From assembly GCA_016213505.1 (NCBI GenBank), contig JACRAF010000018.1:1-64000 (forward strand): 64,000 nt of DNA, written 5' to 3'. This document shows, in pieces, positions 43,535 to 51,370 of this stretch. Both the position numbers and the translations under genes were made by a program. Origin of the DNA: Devosia nanyangense. Its GTDB lineage: Bacteria; Pseudomonadota; Alphaproteobacteria; Rhizobiales; Devosiaceae. Numbering within the stretch: the first letter of the stretch is position 1; every line of letters begins with the position of its first letter. The notes beneath the pieces are model-generated. The model saw only the letters and a program-made list of their open reading frames with translations. It made no database searches and had not been told where the DNA came from.

Positions 43535-43637
43535 ACCGGGATGCGTTTTGATGAAATCAAAACGCCCGCTCTATCTCTTTGTTGTCGCATCGTCTTTGCG
43601 GAAAACCGGAAGGCCACTTTTCCGCACGATGCTCTAG
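43531..43637. repeat. CTAG-bounded intergenic palindromic repeat, copy 2
   Basis: Opens CTAGACC, closes GCTCTAG. Contains the perfect hairpins GCGTTTTGAT-3-ATCAAAACGC (43543-43565) and TGCGGAAAA-12-TTTTCCGCA (43597-43626), the latter extended by GCATCG/CGATGC. The left CTAG supplies the stop of the PRTase gene (43532-43534); the right one supplies the stop of the convergent DUF2807 gene (43634-43636). Confidence 0.75.
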
Positions 43638-44344
43638 GGGGCGAAGGACACCGAACCGCCGGTGCTCGAATCGATCGTCGTCGTCGCCGGATTGCCGGAA
43701 ACGAGGATCGAGCCGCCGACAGAGGCGTTCGCATCGAGCGACCGCTCGGCGCGCACCGAGACGTGCCCGCCGACCGAGGCATTGGCGTTGACGTCCTGGC
43801 AGGCGAGCCCCCCAGCCTCGATATTGGCTCCGCTCGAGGCGGCGGCGACCAGATGCTCGCAGGTCCCGGTGAGCTTGAGGTAAGCCCCGCTCGAGGCGGA
43901 GAGGTCGACGCGGCCGCCCTTGACGTCGGTCGCGACGATGTTGGAGCCGCTCGAAGCGGAGAGCGCGAGTGTATCGCCGCTCATGCCGCGAACCTCGACG
44001 TCGGCGCCGGCGCTCGACTCGGCGGCTTTCAAGGCCGGCGCGGCGACGTGAAGGACCACCCCTTTGTCGGCGCCGAAATTGAAGACCCAATCGAGCGCAT
44101 CCCACCGCAAGGACACCTCGAGCCGGCCGTTGCGGACGTCGACCTGCACCCGCTCGAGGATGGCGGCGTTGAAGGCGTCGGCAATTACCGACTGCGCCCC
44201 GCCGATTTCGATAGTGGCGCTGATGCCGGAGGAAACGCTGACCTGGTCGAAGGTCGGCACCTCATAGGTGCGGCTTTCAGCGAGAGCCGCCGTGGAAATT
44301 GCGCTGCCCATGAGGGCGCCGACGAACAGGGATCGAGCGGTCAT
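43634..44344 (-). CDS. Secreted DUF2807 (GIN domain) auto-transporter-adhesin-like protein
   Basis: A 236-aa exported protein. Signal peptide MTARSLFVGALMGSAISTAA with cleavage near ALA-ES (about residue 26). The rest is a right-handed beta-helix of Ser/Gly/Ala-rich repeats (SASSGSNI, SASSGAYL, AASSGANI, NASVGGHV), the pattern of DUF2807. Function unknown; cell-envelope association is likely. The start at 44344 lies 56 bases from an FNR/FixK-type box. The open frame extends to 44698 but this part overlaps the divergent gene and has no coding look. Confidence 0.82.
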   Translation of the reverse strand: MTARSLFVGALMGSAISTAALAESRTYEVPTFDQVSVSSGISATIEIGGAQSVIADAFNAAILERVQVDVRNGRLEVSLRWDALDWVFNFGADKGVVLHVAAPALKAAESSAGADVEVRGMSGDTLALSASSGSNIVATDVKGGRVDLSASSGAYLKLTGTCEHLVAAASSGANIEAGGLACQDVNANASVGGHVSVRAERSLDANASVGGSILVSGNPATTTIDSSTGGSVSFAP

Positions 44345-44399
44345 TTCTGGCTCCGGGACTGATTGGTCCAAAAGAGAGCATAGCTCCACGGACGCGGGT

Positions 44400-44413
44400 T
44401 TGATGCCGATCAA
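44400..44413. promoter_or_regulatory. FNR/FixK box, perfect match, between DUF2807 and DUF6629 genes
   Basis: TTGATGCCGATCAA equals the textbook TTGAT-N4-ATCAA. Centre is 62 bases from the DUF2807 start and 95 bases from the divergent DUF6629 start. The flanking GGG and AAG are the same as at the groEL box. Confidence 0.7.
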
Positions 44414-44501
44414 GCCTTCGCCGCGGGGCGGACGAATTTCCCGTCGCGTGCGTCGCGCGGTGCTATGGTTGTCAGTTCGGCCAATGAAAGTCCCCAGGCG
44501 C

Positions 44502-45152
44502 ATGTGCTTTTCGGCCACTGCCAGCTTCGCCGCCGCCGCCGTCACCGGCGTTCTCGGCCTCATGACCCTCGGCCGGGCCCACGGCCAGGCCCAGTTCGTG
44601 CTTGCTGCGACACCGATGATCTTTGCGGTGCAGCAGGCGATCGAGGGCACACTGTGGCTGGCACTCGAGACCGGAACCGGCGGCGCGATTGTTACCAACC
44701 TGACCTATGCCTATCTGCTCTTTGCCGAAGCGTGGTGGCCGGTGTTCGTGCCCGTCGCGGTGCTGCTGGTCGAGCCCGACGAGCAGCGCCGGCGGTTCAT
44801 CATGCTGACGCTGGGCGTCGGCCTCGCGGTCGGAGCCTACCTGTTCTGGATCGTCTTTTCCGCCCAGCCAAGGGCGGCGATCATCGATGACCATCTCGTC
44901 TACGCCACGGGACGACCGTCGGCGTTCATCGCCCAGCCGGCGTACCTCGTCGCCACCGTGGCGCCGCTGCTGCTCTCGTCGCAATGCGTGCTCAAGGCTC
45001 TGGGTCTCGTCGTACTGGTCGGCGCGGTGACCGCCTATCTGCTTTATGCGGCGGCGTTCGTCTCGGTGTGGTGCTTCTTTGCAGCCGTGGCCAGCGCCGT
45101 GCTGGTCTACCATTTCGCGCGGCTCAAGCAGGCCGCCCCGCAGCAACACTGA
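44502..45152 (+). CDS. DUF6629 family membrane protein
   Basis: A 216-aa protein with about seven hydrophobic helices and the characteristic N-terminus MCFSATASFAAAAV. Helices include MIFAVQQAIEGTLWLAL, FAEAWWPVFVPVAVLL and FIMLTLGVGLAVGAYLF. Function unknown. Start at 44502 chosen because MCFSATASF is the family beginning; an ATG six codons earlier is also open. The stop abuts the stop of the convergent 2-hydroxyacid dehydrogenase gene. Confidence 0.75.
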   Translation: MCFSATASFAAAAVTGVLGLMTLGRAHGQAQFVLAATPMIFAVQQAIEGTLWLALETGTGGAIVTNLTYAYLLFAEAWWPVFVPVAVLLVEPDEQRRRFIMLTLGVGLAVGAYLFWIVFSAQPRAAIIDDHLVYATGRPSAFIAQPAYLVATVAPLLLSSQCVLKALGLVVLVGAVTAYLLYAAAFVSVWCFFAAVASAVLVYHFARLKQAAPQQH

Positions 45153-46184
45153 CTATGCCCCGCGGCCCACCGCGGCGAGGACGTTGACGAGATTGCGGAG
45201 CTTGCCCTCGCGCAGATAGAGCATCGCGGTTTCGACGGCGAGACGGCGCGCATCCGCCACGCTCTCGGGGCTCGACCAGGCGGCGTGCGGGGTGAGGATC
45301 AGGCGGTCGCCGGCCAACCCGCCGAGACGGGTCCGGTAGGCCTCGGCCAGCGCGTCGCCGATCTGGGGCGGCTCGCTGGGAAAGACGTCCAGGCCGGCAC
45401 CGGCGATGGTGCGGGCGCGAAGCGCGGCCAGCACGGCATCGCTGTCGACGAAGGCGCCGCGGGCGGTGTTGATGAGGATGGCGTCACGCCGCATGTGCCT
45501 GAGCGTTCGCGCATCTATCATGCCGCGCGTCTCGGGCGTCAGCGGGCAATGGAGGCTGACGACGTCGCTCATTTCCAGCAGCTCCTCGAGGCTGTCGCGC
45601 CGATCGACGCCGACGGCGATCTCGGTGCCGCGGGAGACCAGCGGGTCGTAGGCGACGACCTGCATGCCGAAGGCTTTGGCGCGCAGCGCCGTGGCGGTGC
45701 CGATGCGGCCGAGGCCGATGATGCCGAAGGTCCGGCCGCGCAGCCGCGACACCAGCGGGGCGAGTGTATAGTCGAAACCCTGCTGCGGACTGGCGACGAG
45801 ATGCTGGTGATAGCTGACGATGCCGCGTCGCAGCGCCAGCGTCAGCGCGATGGCGTGATCGGCGACCTCGCTGGTGCCGTAATCGGGAGTATTGCAGACC
45901 GGAATGCCGCGCGCCGCCGCAGCCTCGAGATCGATGTGATCGAAACCGACACCGGCGCGGACGACGATGCGGCAGCGCTCGAGCCGGTCGAGCAGCGCCG
46001 CATCCACCTGCATTTCGTGCCAGACCACCATGGCGTCGCAGGCGGCCAGTGCCGCGGCGCCCAGCCGCGCCGGGTCGCGCTCGCGAAAAATGTCCCAATC
46101 GACATCCGGCCCCGCCGTGCGCCGCTCGATCAGCGCGTCGTCGGGATACTGCGCGTCGGGGGTGAGAAGCCGGAAGCGGGCCAT
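45153..46184 (-). CDS. D-isomer-specific 2-hydroxyacid dehydrogenase
   Basis: NAD(P)-dependent reductase/dehydrogenase for 2-keto or 2-hydroxy acids, 343 aa. The Rossmann motif is GIIGLGRIGTATALRAKAFG, and the catalytic Arg, Glu and His occur in NTARGAFVDSD, AGLDVFPSEPP and LILTPHAAWSS. Start MARFRLLTPDAQ at 46184 has AGGA upstream; an open extension to 46250 is rejected. Last gene of the leftward locus B catabolic operon, probably reducing a keto acid made by the upstream lyase or isomerase. Confidence 0.88.
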   Translation of the reverse strand: MARFRLLTPDAQYPDDALIERRTAGPDVDWDIFRERDPARLGAAALAACDAMVVWHEMQVDAALLDRLERCRIVVRAGVGFDHIDLEAAAARGIPVCNTPDYGTSEVADHAIALTLALRRGIVSYHQHLVASPQQGFDYTLAPLVSRLRGRTFGIIGLGRIGTATALRAKAFGMQVVAYDPLVSRGTEIAVGVDRRDSLEELLEMSDVVSLHCPLTPETRGMIDARTLRHMRRDAILINTARGAFVDSDAVLAALRARTIAGAGLDVFPSEPPQIGDALAEAYRTRLGGLAGDRLILTPHAAWSSPESVADARRLAVETAMLYLREGKLRNLVNVLAAVGRGA

Positions 46185-46281
46185 CGGGCGGTCCTCGAGA
46201 TCCTGGTGGTCCAGGTGCGCTACCATGGCGGAGCTGCTCAGGGACGGCAAGTCGAGGCGGCGGCGGACCCGGGCTCGGGTC

Positions 46282-47106
46282 CTAGCAGGCGATGGCGAAG
46301 CGCTCGACGCAGGTGCGGACGACCTCGTCGCCGGGGCGTTTCCACCAGTCGTCGCGGGAGAAGATCTCGACCTCCTGCGGGCCGTGATAGCCGGCCGCCT
46401 CGATCAGGGCACGGATGGCTCTGAGATCGATGACACCGTCTCCCATCATGCCGCGATCGAGCAGCAGATCGCGGGTCGGCACCAGCCAGTCGGAAATGTG
46501 GTGGGCGAGGATGCAGTCGAGGCGGCCGGCCCGCTCGATCGATGCGGCGAGGTTTCGGTCCCACCAGGTGTGATAGACGTCGATGACGATGCCGACGCCC
46601 TCGCCCAGCTGCTCGCAGAGATCGAGCGCATGATCGATGGTGTTGATGCAGGCGCGATCGGCCGCGTACATCGGGTGCAACGGCTCGATGGCGAGCGGGA
46701 TTCCACTGGCACGGGCATGAGGCAGCACCGCGGCGATGCCGTCGGCGACCATCGCCCTTGCGCCGACAAGGTCCTTGGAGGTGCCGGGCAGGCCGCCGAC
46801 GACGAGTACGAGGCAATCGGCGCCGAGCGCCGCCGCTTCGTCGATGGCGCGGCGGTTGTCGTCGATGGCCGCTGCACGGGAAGCGGCGCTGTCGCCCGGG
46901 AACATGCCGCCGCGGCAGAGCCCGGTGACGCGCAGCCCGTTGGCCTTGACGATGCGCGCCGCCTCGGCAAGCCCGATGGCCGCAACCTGGTCGCGCCATG
47001 GCGCGATGGCGGTGATGGAGTGCCTGAGGCACCCATCCACCGCCTCGGCAAAGCCCCACCCTCCCCGGAGGGTCGCCAGATTCATCGCAAGGACGCGATC
47101 TGCCAT
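46282..47106 (-). CDS. Sugar phosphate isomerase/epimerase family TIM barrel protein
   Basis: A 274-aa xylose-isomerase-like TIM barrel. Metal and acid residues typical of the family are visible in LAIEPLHPMYA (Glu, His), VIDVYHTWWD (Asp, His), HISDWL (His, Asp) and GPQEVEIFS (final Glu). Members isomerise or epimerise keto sugars, and some eliminate glycosides after C3 oxidation. It starts 5 bases after the DUF993 stop. Partner of the Gfo/Idh oxidoreductase and DUF993 protein upstream. Confidence 0.88.
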   Translation of the reverse strand: MADRVLAMNLATLRGGWGFAEAVDGCLRHSITAIAPWRDQVAAIGLAEAARIVKANGLRVTGLCRGGMFPGDSAASRAAAIDDNRRAIDEAAALGADCLVLVVGGLPGTSKDLVGARAMVADGIAAVLPHARASGIPLAIEPLHPMYAADRACINTIDHALDLCEQLGEGVGIVIDVYHTWWDRNLAASIERAGRLDCILAHHISDWLVPTRDLLLDRGMMGDGVIDLRAIRALIEAAGYHGPQEVEIFSRDDWWKRPGDEVVRTCVERFAIAC

Positions 47107-47110
47107 GGGC

Positions 47111-48274
47111 TCAGTCGATCCCGTTTACCGCCAGCACCCGCTGCATTCGCGCCACCGCCAGTTCGGGATCGGTCAACGCCCGTGCCCGGTCCGCTAGGCG
47201 GAACAGCTCCGCCAGATGCTGCAGCGAGCGCGCGCTCTGCTGTCCGCCAATCATCGCGAAATGTCCTTGCGCGCCATTGAGATAGGCGAGAAAAACCAGC
47301 CCGGTCTTATAGTAGCGCGTCGGCGCGGCGAAGATGTGCCGGCTCAGCGGCACCGTCGGCTCGAACAGCTCGAAGTACGTTTCGCGGTGCCCACGCCCAA
47401 GCGCAGCGAGCGCCGCGGCGGCGATGGGTCCGATGCCGTCGAAGATGCCGAGCAGGGCATCGGAGTGACCCTGCCCGTCGCCTGCGATGAGTTCGGGGTA
47501 GTTGAAGTCGTCGCCGGTGTACATGCGGACGCCAGGCGGCAGGCGGCGGCGCATGGCGATCTCCTTGTCCTTGGACAAGAGCGAGATCTTGACCCCGTCG
47601 ACCTTGCCGGCATTGGCGGCGATCACGTCGAGGCAGACCTCCATGGCGGCGTCGTGATCGGCGTGCCCCCAATAGCCGGCGAGCGCCGGATCGAACATCT
47701 CGCCCAGCCAGTGGAGAATCACCGGCTGGCGGACTTGGGCGAGCAGGCGGCCATAGACCGCGCGATAGTCGTCGGGCGATCGTGCCGCGGCCGCAAGGGC
47801 CCGTGACGCCATCAGGATGATCCGGCCGCCCAGGGCCTCGATGGCTTCGATCTGCTCCTCATAGGCGGCGACGATGGCATCGAGACCGGGAACAGCGCCG
47901 GGCGCGAGGTGGTCGGTTCCGGCGCCGCAGGCGATCAGCGCGTCGGGGCGGCCCCTCGCCTCGGCAAGTGAGCGGGCGATAAGCTCCCTCGCCTCGGGCC
48001 AGCCCAGTCCCATGCCGCGCTGCGCGGTGTCCATCGCTTCGGCGACGCCGAACCCCAGGTCCCAAAGGCGATGGCGGAGCGCCAGCGTCGCCTCCCAGTC
48101 GATGGCCGGGGTATCCCACGGGTCGCACATGGCGAGCGGATCGGCGACTACATGCGCGGCGGCGAAGGCGACGCGCGGGAAGTCGGCGGCGGCGTACCGC
48201 GCCGGCGGCATTGGAACGCCGGTCAGGCGGTAGGGGGTGATGCTCCGGTCCGGGTTGGGAAGAGCGAGCTCCAT
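47111..48274 (-). CDS. DUF993 family protein, dihydrodipicolinate synthase-like
   Basis: A 387-aa TIM-barrel protein. DUF993 landmarks run throughout: RVAFAAAHVVADPLA, AMDTAQRGMGLGW, IACGAGTDHL, VILHWLGEMFDPALAGYWG, YTGDDFNYPELI, DALLGIFDGIGP and PTRYYKTGLVFLAYLNG. A Lys in KVDGVKISLL lies where dihydrodipicolinate synthase forms its Schiff base, so a carbon-carbon lyase is probable. Start at 48274 leaves one base after the previous stop. I know no characterised activity for this family; the neighbours suggest cleavage of an oxidised sugar. Confidence 0.88.
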   Translation of the reverse strand: MELALPNPDRSITPYRLTGVPMPPARYAAADFPRVAFAAAHVVADPLAMCDPWDTPAIDWEATLALRHRLWDLGFGVAEAMDTAQRGMGLGWPEARELIARSLAEARGRPDALIACGAGTDHLAPGAVPGLDAIVAAYEEQIEAIEALGGRIILMASRALAAAARSPDDYRAVYGRLLAQVRQPVILHWLGEMFDPALAGYWGHADHDAAMEVCLDVIAANAGKVDGVKISLLSKDKEIAMRRRLPPGVRMYTGDDFNYPELIAGDGQGHSDALLGIFDGIGPIAAAALAALGRGHRETYFELFEPTVPLSRHIFAAPTRYYKTGLVFLAYLNGAQGHFAMIGGQQSARSLQHLAELFRLADRARALTDPELAVARMQRVLAVNGID

Positions 48275-48275
48275 C

Positions 48276-49427
48276 TCAGATGTCGAGCGCCGGGACGTCC
48301 AGCCAGCGCCGTTCCTTCCAGCTCTCGAGCCCCAGCATCGCCAGCTGCACGCCCTTGGCGCCCTGCTCGAGGCCATAGGGCCAGGGGCCGTCCTCGGCGA
48401 CGTGGCGAAGGAACAGCTCCCATTGTGCCCGGAAGCCGTTGCCGTAGACGCGATTGTCGGGCACCTCCTGCCAGTTCTCGAAGAAATCGATGCTCTGCGG
48501 CTGGTCCGGATTCCATACCGGCTTGGGCGTATTCACGCGGTGCTGGGTGAAACATTTGTGGAGGCCCGCGACGGCCGAGCCATGGGTGCCGTCGACCTGG
48601 AAGGTGACGAGGTCGTCGCGTCGGACGCGGACGTCCCAGCTCGAATTGATGTGGGCGACGATGCCGCCGGCGAGCTGGAACGTGGCGTAGGCCGCATCGT
48701 CCGCGTCGGCGTGGTAGGATGTGCCGGTCTCGTCGACGCGCTCGGGAATGTGGGTGGCGCCGAGGCAGCTCACCGCCTCGACCTCGCCGAACAAATTGTC
48801 GAGCACGTAGCGCCAGTGGCAGAGCATATCGAGGATAATGCCGCCGCCATCGGCCTTGCGGTAGTTCCACGACGGCCGCTGCGCCGGCTGCCAGTCGCCC
48901 TCGAAGACCCAGTAGCCGAACTCGCCGCGCACCGAGAGGATGCGGCCGAAAAATCCCGAGTCGCGCAGCATCCTGAGCTTGAGCAGCCCGGGCAGAAACA
49001 GCTTGTCCTGAACGACGCCGTGCTTGATGCCGGCGGCTCGCGCCTTGCGCGCCAGCGCCACGGCGCTGGCGAGATCGCCTGAGACCGGCTTTTCGCAATA
49101 GACATGCTTGCCGGCATCGATGGCGCGGGCCAGCAGGCTCGCCCGCATCTGCGTCGTGCCGGCATCGAAGAACAGCTGGTCCCTGGGGTCGGACAGCGCC
49201 GCGGTGACATCGGTGGACCAGCGTTCTATCTGGTGCTTCGCCGCAATCCGCTCGAGCTTGTCGCGGTCGCGGCCGACGATGATCGGGTCGAGGACCAAGC
49301 GGTCGCCGTTCGCGAGGGCAAGCCCGCCTTCGTCGCGAATGGCGAGGATGGAGCGCACCAGATGCTGGTTGTAGCCCATGCGCCCGGTGATGCCGTGCAT
49401 GATGATGCCGAGCCGGCGATCCGCCAT
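48276..49427 (-). CDS. Gfo/Idh/MocA family oxidoreductase
   Basis: NAD(P)-dependent sugar oxidoreductase, 383 aa. N-terminal Rossmann domain begins MADRRLGIIMHGITGRMGYNQ with an unusual GxTGxxG form, followed by catalytic VYCEKPVSGDLA (Lys of the EKP motif) and a C-terminal beta-sheet domain. It sits immediately before the DUF993 gene (one-base gap) and 24 bases after glucuronate isomerase. Such enzymes oxidise a sugar hydroxyl, often C3, to a ketone, which could feed the lyase downstream. Confidence 0.9.
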   Translation of the reverse strand: MADRRLGIIMHGITGRMGYNQHLVRSILAIRDEGGLALANGDRLVLDPIIVGRDRDKLERIAAKHQIERWSTDVTAALSDPRDQLFFDAGTTQMRASLLARAIDAGKHVYCEKPVSGDLASAVALARKARAAGIKHGVVQDKLFLPGLLKLRMLRDSGFFGRILSVRGEFGYWVFEGDWQPAQRPSWNYRKADGGGIILDMLCHWRYVLDNLFGEVEAVSCLGATHIPERVDETGTSYHADADDAAYATFQLAGGIVAHINSSWDVRVRRDDLVTFQVDGTHGSAVAGLHKCFTQHRVNTPKPVWNPDQPQSIDFFENWQEVPDNRVYGNGFRAQWELFLRHVAEDGPWPYGLEQGAKGVQLAMLGLESWKERRWLDVPALDI

Positions 49428-49450
49428 CTACTGCCTTGCTCCGAGCCGGG

Positions 49451-50863
49451 TCATAGCCGGTACGCGTCCTTGGCCGCCTGGTAACTCAGATGCACTGCGA
49501 GGTCGCCGGCCGATGCGGCGGAGAGCCGATGCTCGGCGACGAGGCCGCTGAGGAAGCGCGCGACCTCGCGGCGCCACACATCGTGGCGGGCCGGGATCGA
49601 CAGCAGAGCACGCGTATCGTCGTTGAAGCCGGCGAGATTGTAGTAGCCCGCGGTCTCGACGACGGCGTCGAGGAAGCGGCGGATGCCATTGGGGCTGTCG
49701 TGGAACCACCAGGGCGGCCCGAGGACCAGCGACGACCAGTAGCCCGCCATCGGCGCCAGCTCGCGAGCGTAGACCGTCTCGTCGAGGGTAAAGAGGATCA
49801 GCCGGAACCCCCCGGCATTGCCGAAGCGTGCGAGCCGCGGCTGCAGCGCGCGCACATAGTCGGTCGGGCCCGAGATATCGGCCCCCATATTGGCGCCGCG
49901 CTCGGCCATCAGCATTGGATCGGTATTGCGGCGGGAGCCGGCGTGGATCTGCATGATCATGCCGTCCTCGACCGCCAGCGCCGCCATCTCGGTCAGCATC
50001 TGGCCGCGGAAGGCTTCCGCCCCGGCATGATCGAGCGTGCCAGCCAGCGCGGCATCGAGCAGCGCCTGCCGGGCGCCGGGATCGAGATCAAGGGTCAGCG
50101 CTGTCGGCACGCCGTGATCGGTGGCGGTGGCGCCATGGGTGCGGAAGATCTCGCGCCGCTTGCGGTGGGCGTTGATGAGACCGTCCCAGTTCGAGGTGTC
50201 TTCGCCGGTCAGCTCGGCGAGGGTTTTGAGCCGGTCGGCGAAACCCGGCGAATCGGGGTCGGTCACGTCGTCGGGCCGGTAGGTCGTCCGCACCTTGCCG
50301 ATGAGGCCGTCGGCGGCCAGGGCCTGATGGTGGACCAGCCCGTCGAGCGCGAACTCGGTGGTGGCGATGACCTCGACATTGGCGCGGGCGAGAATGGCGC
50401 GCGGCAGGAGATCGGGATCGTTCAGCCGGCGGTCGATGGCGCCGTAGACGGCGTCGGCATTGGCCGCCGACAGCGGCTCGTCGATGCCGAAGAACTGGCT
50501 CAGCGAATGCTCGACCCACAGGCGCGACGGCGTGCCCAGAAACAGGTGCCAGTTGGCGCAGAGCCGGCGCCAGGCGTCGCGCGGCGCGGCCACCGCGGCG
50601 CCATCGCGACGCGGCACGCCGAGGTCGTCATAGCTCACGCCCCGGCTGTGCAGCATGCGCAGGACATAATGGTCAGGCGTGAGGAACAGGCTGGCCGGAT
50701 CGGCGAATGGTCTGTTCTCGGCGAACCAGCGTGGATCGGTGTGGCCGTGCGGGCTGACGATGGGCAGGTCGCGCACCCGATCGTAGAGGTCGCGCGCAAT
50801 CCGGCGCTGCTTGCGGCCGGCTGGCAGCAACCGGTCCGGGTCGAGAAAACCGGTGCGGGTCAT
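49451..50863 (-). CDS. uxaC: Glucuronate isomerase (uronate isomerase)
   Basis: Converts D-glucuronate to D-fructuronate and D-galacturonate to D-tagaturonate. The 470-aa protein belongs to the amidohydrolase-like UxaC family: metal site SPHGHTDPRWFAENRPF (HxH near residue 38), WRRLCANWHLFLGTPSRLW, LTLDLDPG, MIMQIHAGSRRN and GADISGPTDYVRALQP. Its ATG overlaps the stop of the VOC gene by 4 bases. It identifies the substrate class of this locus as uronates or uronic-acid glycosides. No uxaB or uxuA is in the window, so fructuronate is handled by genes elsewhere or by the local dehydrogenases. Confidence 0.93.
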   Translation of the reverse strand: MTRTGFLDPDRLLPAGRKQRRIARDLYDRVRDLPIVSPHGHTDPRWFAENRPFADPASLFLTPDHYVLRMLHSRGVSYDDLGVPRRDGAAVAAPRDAWRRLCANWHLFLGTPSRLWVEHSLSQFFGIDEPLSAANADAVYGAIDRRLNDPDLLPRAILARANVEVIATTEFALDGLVHHQALAADGLIGKVRTTYRPDDVTDPDSPGFADRLKTLAELTGEDTSNWDGLINAHRKRREIFRTHGATATDHGVPTALTLDLDPGARQALLDAALAGTLDHAGAEAFRGQMLTEMAALAVEDGMIMQIHAGSRRNTDPMLMAERGANMGADISGPTDYVRALQPRLARFGNAGGFRLILFTLDETVYARELAPMAGYWSSLVLGPPWWFHDSPNGIRRFLDAVVETAGYYNLAGFNDDTRALLSIPARHDVWRREVARFLSGLVAEHRLSAASAGDLAVHLSYQAAKDAYRL

Positions 50864-51261
50864 GGCGCGCGCCGCTCGGCCAGCTCGATGACGATGCCGT
50901 CGGGATCGAGGACGAAAGCGACTTTGCTCAGTATTTCGCTGTTGTGGGCAGCGCGCGGGGCCTCCATGCCGACGACGCCCGCCTCCGTCAGCGCCCGATA
51001 GTCCGCGTCGACGTCGTCCACCGCCAGTGTGAGGTGCGCCATGCCGGCCTCGCCCTTGACCGGGCGCCGGGCCGGCGTGACCACGGTTCCGGGCGGCTGC
51101 CCCATTTCGAGCTGGCCGCCGCCGGCATCCATGAAGGCCACTTCGCCGCCGTTCGGCTGGCGCTTGCGAAGCCTCAGCCTGAGGCCGAGAAGCTCGTAGA
51201 ATTCGATGCTGCGATCAAGATTGCTGACGGTCATGCCGACATGTTCGAACCCGACAAGCAA
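50860..51261 (-). CDS. VOC/glyoxalase family protein
   Basis: A 133-aa glyoxalase-fold protein with two beta-alpha-beta-beta-beta units: GFEHVGMTVSNLDRSIEFYELLG then AHLTLAVDDVDADYRAL, and metal residues His near the start, Glu in QLEMGQP, His in MAHLTL and Glu in GIVIELAE. The TTG at 51261 is chosen because GGGAGGAG lies directly before it and the family start VGFEHVG follows; another TTG at 51282 is less well placed. First gene of the leftward operon, with a TetR-type palindrome 31 bases upstream. May be an epimerase or lactone-handling enzyme. Confidence 0.8.
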   Translation of the reverse strand: MLVGFEHVGMTVSNLDRSIEFYELLGLRLRLRKRQPNGGEVAFMDAGGGQLEMGQPPGTVVTPARRPVKGEAGMAHLTLAVDDVDADYRALTEAGVVGMEAPRAAHNSEILSKVAFVLDPDGIVIELAERRAP

Positions 51262-51291
51262 CCTGCTCCTCCCGAGCCGCAAGGGCCGTTT

Positions 51292-51307
51292 GTAACTAGC
51301 CAGTTAC
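51292..51307. promoter_or_regulatory. Candidate TetR operator A
   Basis: GTAACTAGCCAGTTAC, perfect GTAAC-N6-GTTAC dyad, midway between the divergent VOC-uxaC operon and the Gfo/Idh gene at 51371. Matches sites at 59378-59393 and 60194-60209. Confidence 0.7.
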
Positions 51308-51370
51308 TTAGCCTTCGGATAGGGTGGCGTCAAGTTCCCGCACCGGCCTTCGGGGCCCCTGCACGAGAGG

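Noticed and set aside
43549..43562. TTGATGAAATCAA as a fourth FNR/FixK box
   Set aside because: The half-sites are 3 rather than 4 bases apart and the sequence is the loop-proximal part of a repeat hairpin.
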